A DNA stretch of 11,844 nt. Origin: Prevotellaceae bacterium (GTDB lineage Bacteria; Bacteroidota; Bacteroidia; Bacteroidales; UBA932). The notes under the pieces are model-generated. The model made no database searches, was not told where the DNA came from, and saw only the letters and a list, made by a program, of their open reading frames with translations. The position numbers and the translations under genes were made by a program. The stretch's first letter is position 1. Each line of letters opens with the position of its first letter. Below are positions 7,411-11,844 of the stretch, piece after piece. The stretch lies in the NCBI GenBank assembly GCA_031264875.1, contig JAISDK010000113.1, positions 1-11,844 on the forward strand, written 5' to 3'.

Positions 7411-7443
7411 CAATTAACAATTAGTAATTAACAATTAACAATT
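7411..7443 (+). repeat. Heptamer tandem repeat (CAATTAA)n
   Basis: Immediately after the lipoprotein stop are four 7-bp units (CAATTAA, CAATTAG, TAATTAA, CAATTAA) plus a partial CAATT. Similar AATTAACAATTA tracts are, from memory, common between genes in Bacteroidota. The tract is not in a coding frame and carries no clear promoter. Confidence 0.7.
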
Positions 7444-7777
7444 TCGCGATGCATTGCAAAAATTCCCAGTTAGGCTTAGCGTGGACGTTACGACGGACAG
7501 AAGCAGTGGACGGACGAGGCTCCGGCAGTCAGAACATTTTAGACCAAAAGTCTCCCGCGGGACTGCGGGGGACTTTTGCAGACCACAAAAGTCTCCCGCG
7601 GGACTGCGGGGAACTTTTGCAGACCACAAAAGTCTCCCGCGGGACTGCGGGGAACTTTTGCAGACCACAAAAGTCTCCCGCGAGAGTGCAGGGGACTTTT
7701 GCAGACCAAAACGGAATCGCCGGAAAATGGAATCGGAATAAAAATTAGTAAAATTTATACATAAAATTAATGAAGAG
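7444..7777. other. Non-coding spacer around the palindrome array
   Basis: Apart from the 41-bp array, this spacer holds about 100 bp of unique sequence on its left (7444-7545), which is GC-rich and shows no recognisable gene. On its right are about 68 bp (7710-7777) that turn AT-rich just before the DUF6261 start and could hold its promoter. I could not identify a confident Bacteroidota TAnnTTTG box there. Confidence 0.5.
7546..7709 (+). repeat. Four-copy tandem array of 41-bp palindromic units
   Basis: Units start at 7546, 7587, 7628 and 7669, exactly 41 bp apart. Each reads AAAAGTCTCCCGC, a 6-base loop (GGGACT, or GAGAGT in unit 4), GCGGGGGACTTTT or a close variant, then GCAGACCAC. The two 13-base arms pair in every unit, perfectly in unit 1 apart from one T-G wobble. 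Units 2 and 3 are identical; units 1 and 4 share GGGGACTTTT in the right arm, whereas 2 and 3 have GGGGAACTTTT. The last unit ends in GCAGACC and is followed by AAAACGG. The spacer is constant, so this is not a CRISPR. The array lies 70 bp before the DUF6261 gene. Several frames are open through it on both strands, but only because the unit lacks stop codons. Confidence 0.85.
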
Positions 7778-8758
7778 ATGATAATGAAATTAGAATTAAG
7801 AAGACCCGAGCTGAGTCGTTTCAGCATAGCGGATCATGTGGAATTCCACAAGACGTCGTATGGAATATGCGACAGATTTCAGGAGATAATCGACACTCCG
7901 AACCTGACAAGCAACTATAACAGCAAGTTTGAGCAGGAAAGTTACATCTACAAGTGGATTCGCAAAAGCGAGTTTACGAAGAAAAAAGCAGAAGCCGATC
8001 ACGACCGTGACCAGACTTTTAGCGGAATGGCAGGATATGTGCGTTCGCAGACAAAGCATTTCGATCCTTCGATTCGCGACAATGCGTATCACGTGTTAAA
8101 CCTGCTCAAAAATTATGGCGACCTGACCAAAGCCGACTATGACGCCGAAACAGCTGGAATCGACAGCGTGGTGTCGCGACTGAACAGCCAGGATTATATC
8201 CTTGCAGTACAGGCTCTGGGACTTACGTCGTGGATTGCCGAGCTGGCAAGCCTGAACGCCCTGTTCCGCAGCTACGTCGATGACGTCGCTCAGGAGCAGC
8301 TGCACAAACCGAGCATTACTTTTAATCAGGCACGACGCGAAACGGACGGCGCCTACCACGACATCACCGACCGCGTGACGGCGCTGATCAACATCAACGG
8401 ACAGGACTCGTACGTGACCCTTGTCGATGAACTCAATGTGCTGACGAACCACTATAATACTCTGGTTCACGAACATTATGGACGCATACACGCCAGAACC
8501 GACATCACGCCGGCGGATATCGCTTCCATAGCAGCACAGCAGTACACCGGTAAGCCGCTTTACGTCATTCCGGCGGTTAGCATACGCAAGACCGAAAAGG
8601 ACGGATCGGAAACGGTTGTCGAACTTGTGTTCAGCGAAGACTATACCGTGTCCTACAAAAACAACGTGGAACCGGGTACCGCTACCCTGTACATCAAGGG
8701 TATCGGAAAGTATGTCGGAGAACTGACAACGACATTCAATATCGTGCATGAAGTGTGA
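7778..8758 (+). CDS. DUF6261 family protein with a C-terminal Ig-like beta domain (326 aa)
   Basis: Residues 1-238 match what I know of the Bacteroidota DUF6261 family: an N-terminal LSRFSIADHVEFH region, then helices with RDQTFSGMAGYVRS, HFDPSIRDNA, LTSWIAELASLN, ARRETDGAYHDI and TLVDELNVLTNHYN. The fold is all-helical and its function unknown. Residues 255-326 are different: YTGKPLYVIPAV, DYTVSYKNNVEPGTATLYIKG and a closing TTTFNI, the pattern of a small Ig-like beta domain usually found in bacterial surface proteins. No signal peptide precedes the helical part, so the location is unclear. Two starts are possible, 7778 and 7784 (MKLELRR); GAAGAG directly abuts the first ATG and sits 6 bases before the second, which favours 7784. 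The gene stands alone, with repeat-rich DNA upstream and 178 bp downstream. Confidence 0.88.
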   Translation: MIMKLELRRPELSRFSIADHVEFHKTSYGICDRFQEIIDTPNLTSNYNSKFEQESYIYKWIRKSEFTKKKAEADHDRDQTFSGMAGYVRSQTKHFDPSIRDNAYHVLNLLKNYGDLTKADYDAETAGIDSVVSRLNSQDYILAVQALGLTSWIAELASLNALFRSYVDDVAQEQLHKPSITFNQARRETDGAYHDITDRVTALININGQDSYVTLVDELNVLTNHYNTLVHEHYGRIHARTDITPADIASIAAQQYTGKPLYVIPAVSIRKTEKDGSETVVELVFSEDYTVSYKNNVEPGTATLYIKGIGKYVGELTTTFNIVHEV

Positions 8759-8936
8759 TTTTGAATTTCGTAATGTACAGAAAAAAAGGTGCACAGATGG
8801 CACGGGTTCAGGGAACAATTGAAAATTTTGCGATGTCTGCAAAATCCTGCGAATCCGTGCTGTCCGGGCGCTGAATTTGAAAAATGGAATTATGTAAATT
8901 TTGTCTGCATAAGGAGCGGACGTTAAACTAAAAAAG
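8759..8936. other. Spacer with degenerate inverted repeat
   Basis: This 178-bp spacer contains GGCACGGGTTCAGG (about 8799-8812) and, further on, CCTGCGAATCCGTGC, which form an imperfect inverted repeat around an AT-rich centre. AATCCTGCGAATCCGTG-like sequence is, from memory, widespread between genes in Bacteroidota. A 15-codon frame (8884-8931) ends 5 bp before the next gene, but nothing supports it as real. Confidence 0.3.
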
Positions 8937-10172
8937 ATGAAAAAAACAAGTTTAATTCTGATAACGATTGCTTTAATAAGCATTTTACTGTGTACGGATT
9001 CCTGTTCGCAAGAAGGCTTGGGAATCAAAATGTATTACACCGTCAGTTTTGATACCGGAGGCGGAACTCCCGTCCCCGATAACCGGAAAGTGAGGGCGGG
9101 CGATATAGCCGACGAGCCTGACGTTAATCCCACCAAAGCGGGTTATATATTTCTTTTCTGGAGTTTGAGAGGAGCCTCGGACGCCTACGATTTCCGGACT
9201 GCGGTCAAAAGCGACATCAGCCTCGTTGCCAGATGGGACGAAGGAATCGACTACCTGCAGGTGTCGTGGGAACTGAACGGGGGCGCATGGCCTGCGGACG
9301 ACAATCATGTCACACAGGTAGTAAAAGGCGAATCGCTTGCCGAACCCGTAGCACCCGTAAGGACGGACTATATTTTCGAGGGCTGGTATAAGGACGAGGA
9401 TTTGGCCGGCAAAATCAGTTTTCCATACCGTGCGGACGCTGTAACGGACGGCTTTACACTCTATGCAAAGTGGAAAGAGGTGGGACTGGAGGTGTCGTGG
9501 GAACTGAACGGGGGCGCATGGCCTGCGGACGACAATCATGCCACGCGAATAGTAAAAAGCGAAGCGCTTGCCGAACCTGCCCCGCCTGTAAAGACATACA
9601 ATACTTTCGAGGGATGGTATAAGGAAGCGGACTTGATCAACAGAGTCAGTTTTCCATACAATGTCAGCGATACAGCGGACGGCTTTACACTGTATGCCAA
9701 ATGGTACGACATCAGATCCGATTACTTCGGCGTATGGAAAAGCAACTTTGATAACGGTGGATGGGAACAGTTTAGCATCAGTGCAGACAGAATTGTATAT
9801 TTGTCCAATAGTGGCACCAGCTTTACTTATGAAAACCTGAGCTGGATAGATACTTACAATCAAGGAGGCTACTACACAGACACCTATACCGATGGCTATA
9901 GAATCAGGGGACCCTTGGCCGAAACGATTGGCGCCTACATGTTTATAGATGACGGAAGCTATGACATCGCCGACATTGGCGACATCGTAGCTGTAAGCTT
10001 CTATATTGACTCCGACAAGCAGAATATCATGGTTGGAAATTTGCTAACAGACGAACAGGAAGCTTATTTTGGCCCTTTCGGTAAAATATCCGGCGGAGTT
10101 ATAACACGGGGACTCCGAAGCGGCGCACGGGCGGCGAAGGCGTTGAAAGACGATTTGAAGACGCACAGATAA
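8937..10172 (+). CDS. Lipoprotein with three InlB-type B-repeats (411 aa)
   Basis: The N-terminus MKKTSLILITIALISILLCTDSC is a lipoprotein signal peptide; Cys23 (TDSC) or Cys19 (LLC) would be lipidated. Three Listeria-Bacteroides B-repeats (PF09479, Flg_new) follow at about residues 33-100, 107-179 and 184-256. Each has a VSFDTGGG or VSWELNGG start, a FEGWYK-like centre and a closing LYAKW or LVARW. In InlB-type proteins these repeats form rigid ubiquitin-like beta stalks on the cell surface. Residues 257-390 form a separate beta-rich domain (YFGVWKSNF, SISADRIVYLS, VAVSFYIDSD) that resembles a small lipocalin-like or copper-homeostasis-type barrel only in general appearance. The tail is basic (GLRSGARAAKALKDDLKTHR). 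Repeats 2 and 3 share a 51-bp identical stretch. The role is likely surface binding or spacing of the C-terminal domain; the ligand is unknown. Confidence 0.88.
   Translation: MKKTSLILITIALISILLCTDSCSQEGLGIKMYYTVSFDTGGGTPVPDNRKVRAGDIADEPDVNPTKAGYIFLFWSLRGASDAYDFRTAVKSDISLVARWDEGIDYLQVSWELNGGAWPADDNHVTQVVKGESLAEPVAPVRTDYIFEGWYKDEDLAGKISFPYRADAVTDGFTLYAKWKEVGLEVSWELNGGAWPADDNHATRIVKSEALAEPAPPVKTYNTFEGWYKEADLINRVSFPYNVSDTADGFTLYAKWYDIRSDYFGVWKSNFDNGGWEQFSISADRIVYLSNSGTSFTYENLSWIDTYNQGGYYTDTYTDGYRIRGPLAETIGAYMFIDDGSYDIADIGDIVAVSFYIDSDKQNIMVGNLLTDEQEAYFGPFGKISGGVITRGLRSGARAAKALKDDLKTHR
9259..9309 (+). repeat. 51-bp exact internal repeat, copy 1
   Basis: This stretch of the B-repeat lipoprotein gene is identical to 9490-9540, offset by 231 bp (77 codons). 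It encodes VSWELNGGAWPADDNH. Identity at the DNA level, while flanking parts of the repeats differ, suggests recent duplication or gene conversion between repeats 2 and 3. Confidence 0.85.
9490..9540 (+). repeat. 51-bp exact internal repeat, copy 2
   Basis: Second copy of the stretch at 9259-9309, opening B-repeat 3. The first base after the identical run differs (T in copy 1, C in copy 2). Confidence 0.85.
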
Positions 10173-10211
10173 AAACCAAAAATTTCGCTATATATTACCA
10201 AAAATTTTTAA

Positions 10212-10268
10212 ATGAAAGGAATAACAATATTACCCCCCGCATGGGGGCATAATACAAAAGAAGGATGA
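10212..10268 (+). CDS. Possible 18-residue leader ORF coupled to the barrel gene
   Basis: A frame from ATG at 10212 encodes MKGITILPPAWGHNTKEG and stops with a TGA that overlaps the ATG of the barrel gene at 10265 (ATGA). The codons for PPAWG lie across a CCCCC-GCAT-GGGGG hairpin. The ORF at 6974-7129 has the same combination: in-phase CCC GCA YGG GGx hairpin and ATGA overlap. It may be a regulatory leader whose translation opens the hairpin; as a protein it is too short to judge, and it could be a chance frame. Confidence 0.35.
   Translation: MKGITILPPAWGHNTKEG
10234..10247 (+). promoter_or_regulatory. Stem-loop CCCCC-GCAT-GGGGG before the barrel gene
   Basis: A perfect 5-bp G-C stem with a GCAT loop ends 17 bp before the barrel gene ATG, between a purine-rich AAAGGAA and the AAGAAGG ribosome-binding site. 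It is followed by CATAATACAAAAG, not a T-run, so a terminator is unlikely. Its closeness to the start suggests control of translation. Confidence 0.5.
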
Positions 10269-10972
10269 AAGGAAAATTTTTAGCTGTCATTTTGGCGAGC
10301 ATGGTATTGATGCCGTTTTGGGCGGCATCGCAGGAAGGTGTGGTACACAGTTTGGTTATGCAGAGTCTGGAGCCGGCAGAAACATCATCTTCCGCAGGCA
10401 GGACAAACAGGTTCGGTATCAAAGCCGGACTCAACCTGGCTTCAACAACGGACTGTACGGTCAAGTCGGGACAGAATACGGTGGAGATTCCCGGAGGCAG
10501 GCGGACGTCATTCCACATCGGAGTGTTCGACAACTACCGTTTTACCGACCGTTTCGGCCTGCAGGCAGAGGCGCTGTATTCCGTACAGGGCGATAAGGAC
10601 AAGCTGAGTTATATCAATATCCCGATACTGGCGGATGTGCGGCTAACACGAAACCTCGGTATCCTTGCCGGGCCGCAGATTGCCGTGAACGTCTCCAAGC
10701 CCGGACTGTATGATGACTCATATAGCCTGACGGCAAGTCCCGACGGCATATCCTTTAACACGCTGAACGAATTAGTAGGCAGTAACAAAACCGCCGCGGT
10801 GGATTTCGCTATTGTCGCCGGAGCAAGATATATCCTGATGAACCGTCTGGTGATCGACGCCCGGTACAACTTCGGGCTGACGCCGGTACGAACGTTTAAG
10901 GACATGAACAGCATCACAGTGTCGGGATACAGCAACCGCGTGTTCCAAGTGAGCGCAGGATGGATGTTTTAG
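10265..10972 (+). CDS. Outer-membrane beta-barrel (porin-family) protein (235 aa)
   Basis: The signal peptide runs to about residue 23 (MKGKFLAVILASMVLMPFWAASQ). After a polar stretch the sequence shows the pattern of the PF13568-type Bacteroidota barrel: RFGIKAGLNLAS, FHIGVFDNYRFTDRFGLQAE, LYSVQG, LSYINIPILADVRLTRNLGILAGPQIAVN, VDFAIVAGARYILMNRLVIDARYNFGL and a final FQVSAGWMF with terminal phenylalanine. About 190 residues suit eight strands. Such proteins sit in the outer membrane; their ligands are mostly unknown. The start is well supported: AAGAAGG directly precedes the ATG. The gene lies 92 bp after the B-repeat lipoprotein and may be in the same transcript or have its own control through the hairpin leader described at 10234-10247. 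A 353-bp spacer follows. Confidence 0.88.
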   Translation: MKGKFLAVILASMVLMPFWAASQEGVVHSLVMQSLEPAETSSSAGRTNRFGIKAGLNLASTTDCTVKSGQNTVEIPGGRRTSFHIGVFDNYRFTDRFGLQAEALYSVQGDKDKLSYINIPILADVRLTRNLGILAGPQIAVNVSKPGLYDDSYSLTASPDGISFNTLNELVGSNKTAAVDFAIVAGARYILMNRLVIDARYNFGLTPVRTFKDMNSITVSGYSNRVFQVSAGWMF

Positions 10973-11006
10973 CAAAATGATTGGATAACGGATTTATACT
11001 ACGCGC

Positions 11007-11051
11007 AGGATAATTTTGTGAGATGTTATGCTTCGTATAGGATGATTTTGT
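11007..11051 (+). repeat. Pair of 13-bp direct repeats AGGATRATTTTGT
   Basis: AGGATAATTTTGT (11007-11019) and AGGATGATTTTGT (11039-11051) are 32 bp apart and differ by one base. The first contains TAATTTTG, which matches the Bacteroidota -7 consensus TAnnTTTG, but no matching upstream TTTG was found at the usual distance. Function unknown. Confidence 0.4.
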
Positions 11052-11067
11052 ACACTGAGTACTGACT

Positions 11068-11254
11068 GACGCCGTAAGGCGTCCAATCCGGATAACCTCG
11101 AACAAGCGAAGCGCAGTTCGGGGTATAATAGCCTCCTGTCTATCGGAACTGCGAAACAGTTCAACTCCTTGCGGAGTTGTGGAGAAGATACATGCGGTAC
11201 CCCGAACTGCGCTGTGCTTGTTCGGGGTTATCGACCTCAGACGCCTACGGCGTC
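11068..11254. repeat. 187-bp imperfect palindromic element with internal hairpins
   Basis: The outer ends are GACGCCGTAAGGCGTC (11068-11083) and GACGCCTACGGCGTC (11240-11254), complementary to each other except for one missing base, and each also self-complementary. The main arms, 11091-11125 and 11198-11232, pair at 32 of 35 positions; they read GATAACCTCGAACAAGCG... on the left. The centre holds two perfect hairpins, GAACTG-CGAAA-CAGTTC (11146-11162) and CAACTCC-TTGC-GGAGTTG (11162-11179). The whole can fold into a long stem topped by two hairpins. There is no transposase gene inside, so it looks like a small non-autonomous interspersed repeat or a structured RNA. It sits 71 bp before the BspA-like gene and has created a misleading upstream in-frame GTG. 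Confidence 0.8.
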
Positions 11255-11325
11255 ATAAGACGCGAAGAATCGCTACATTTTTATCTCACTATTTTACTAC
11301 CGAGCGTGGTATAATAATAGAAGAA

Positions 11326-11712
11326 ATGAAACAGAAAATTGACAAAACAGCGCGGGGAATAACACGGAAAATATATCCCGCTACCCTGCTGTCGGTATGC
11401 TTACTGGCAATGGCGCTGAACGGACTGGCGCAACCCACCATAGGCAATACCGGTCTTTACTGGAAGCTGAACAACAACGCACTTATCATTACCGGCAAGG
11501 GCAACATGCCGGATTATAAATTTGACAGTCTGCCACCCTGGTATTCCGTACGGGAGAAAATACATGCGGTGGAAATACAAACCTCCAGACTGACGAAGAT
11601 TGGAAACTATGTTTTTTACAAATGCATGAACATTACCGCCGTAAATATACCGGAAGGGGTAACGGAGATTGGAAACTGGGCGTTTACCCAATGTCGTCAA
11701 TTTAAGGCTTAA
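11326..11712 (+). pseudogene. Truncated BspA-like leucine-rich-repeat protein (128 aa)
   Basis: The N-terminus carries a signal peptide (MKQKIDKTARG, then a hydrophobic stretch ending NGLAQ near residue 36). It continues GLYWKLNNNALIITGKGNMP and PPWYSVREKIHAVEIQ, the typical lead-in of BspA/LRR_5 surface proteins, followed by TKIGNYVFYKCMNITAVNIP and EGVTEIGNWAFTQC, the first one and a half treponema-type leucine-rich repeats. The frame then ends at QFKA followed by TAA. BspA proteins normally have many such repeats, so this looks cut short. I chose ATG 11326 over an in-frame GTG at 11179 because the extra 49 residues only read through the palindromic element and would bury the signal peptide. 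The break lies in a CCAATGTCGTCAATTTAAG motif that recurs 65 bp later. It could still be secreted as a short protein. Confidence 0.65.
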
Positions 11713-11771
11713 TGCTGTCGATTAAAGTCCTTCGCTCGGCGTAGTCTCCAGACCAATGTCATCAAGTTAAG
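11688..11771 (+). repeat. 19-bp direct repeats flanking the end of the BspA-like gene
   Basis: CCAATGTCGTCAATTTAAG (11688-11706) and CCAATGTCATCAAGTTAAG (11753-11771) match at 17 of 19 bases and are 65 bp apart. The first covers the last codons of the truncated gene. They may be ends or target-side sequences of an inserted element; no transposase is visible. Confidence 0.55.
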
Positions 11772-11782
11772 AGAATGAGGTA

Positions 11783-11844
11783 ATGAGTCCCCCATTAAAG
11801 GATTTAATGCAAAAAAAATATAACAGCCTTAAGTTTGCGAACGA
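11783..11844 (+). CDS. Possible start of a gene running off the window
   Basis: An ATG at 11783, just after TGAGG, opens a frame that stays open to the end of the window and reads MSPPLKDLMQKKYNSLKFAN. It is too short for identification. Given the direct repeats just upstream, it could belong to an inserted element, but a chance frame is equally possible. Confidence 0.2.
   Translation, partial: MSPPLKDLMQKKYNSLKFAN

Noticed and set aside
7546..7709. CRISPR array
   Set aside because: The unit repeats without any variable spacer, and there are no cas genes.
7435..7827. Several open frames through the 41-bp array on both strands
   Set aside because: The unit lacks stop codons in most frames, so the frames are open by composition; the peptides are simple repeats without start signals.
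8096..9028. Long open frame on the minus strand (310 codons)
   Set aside because: It lies antisense to the DUF6261 gene and the start of the B-repeat lipoprotein, both of which have recognisable domains; the minus product shows no known domain.
8985..9863. Long open frame on the minus strand (292 codons)
   Set aside because: It is a shadow of the B-repeat gene; its internal repetition only mirrors the repeats of the true gene.
11011..11018. TAATTTTG as a promoter -7 box
   Set aside because: It matches TAnnTTTG, but no upstream TTTG lies at the expected distance, and a single 8-base match is weak.
11179..11325. N-terminal extension of the BspA-like gene from a GTG
   Set aside because: The extension reads through the palindromic element and would place 49 residues before the signal peptide; ATG 11326 fits better.
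11783..11844. Transposase start at the window's right edge
   Set aside because: Only 20 codons are visible and no motif is diagnostic; kept only as a low-confidence open frame.

Overview
The window looks like a chromosome segment of a member of the Bacteroidota, most likely order Bacteroidales. The evidence is a DUF6261-family protein, InlB/Listeria-Bacteroides B-repeats, the N-terminus of a BspA-type leucine-rich-repeat protein, Bacteroidota-style Ig-like domains, outer-membrane barrels ending in an aromatic residue, a lipoprotein with an acidic surface-export signal, and A-rich start regions with little Shine-Dalgarno signal. All credible genes are on the + strand. Almost every product carries an export signal, so this is an envelope-protein region. 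No tRNA, rRNA, CRISPR array or complete transposase gene was seen.

Region 1 (1-6902) is a tight, probably single operon. It opens with the 3' part of a membrane-anchored protein cut by the window edge: proline-rich linker, one membrane helix, two Ig-like repeats and a MORN-like tail. Two exported proteins of unknown function follow, each overlapping its upstream neighbour by 16-20 bp. Next come three tandem paralogues of 338 residues, repeated at exactly 1044-bp intervals and each ending in an NTF2-like domain, then an exported protein with a probable outer-membrane barrel. I infer joint work at the envelope from the layout; no activity can be read from the sequence.

Region 2 (6903-8936) holds a possible 51-codon small ORF with two hairpins, joined by an ATGA overlap to a small cysteine-rich surface lipoprotein. 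A 7-bp tandem repeat and a four-copy array of 41-bp palindromic units follow, then a DUF6261 protein carrying an extra C-terminal Ig-like beta domain.

Region 3 (8937-10972) encodes a lipoprotein with three InlB-type B-repeats and an outer-membrane barrel protein. The barrel gene is preceded by an 18-codon ORF that contains a CCCCC-GCAT-GGGGG hairpin and again ends in an ATGA overlap, echoing region 2.

Region 4 (10973-11844) contains a 187-bp imperfect palindromic element with internal hairpins. It is followed by a BspA-like gene that stops after about one and a half leucine-rich repeats, next to a pair of 19-bp direct repeats, which suggests an insertion or rearrangement.

Nothing here is a recognisable defence or mobile system. 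The features most likely to be undescribed are the 41-bp palindrome array, the two leader ORFs sharing a hairpin, the 187-bp palindrome, and the mosaic gene triplication.
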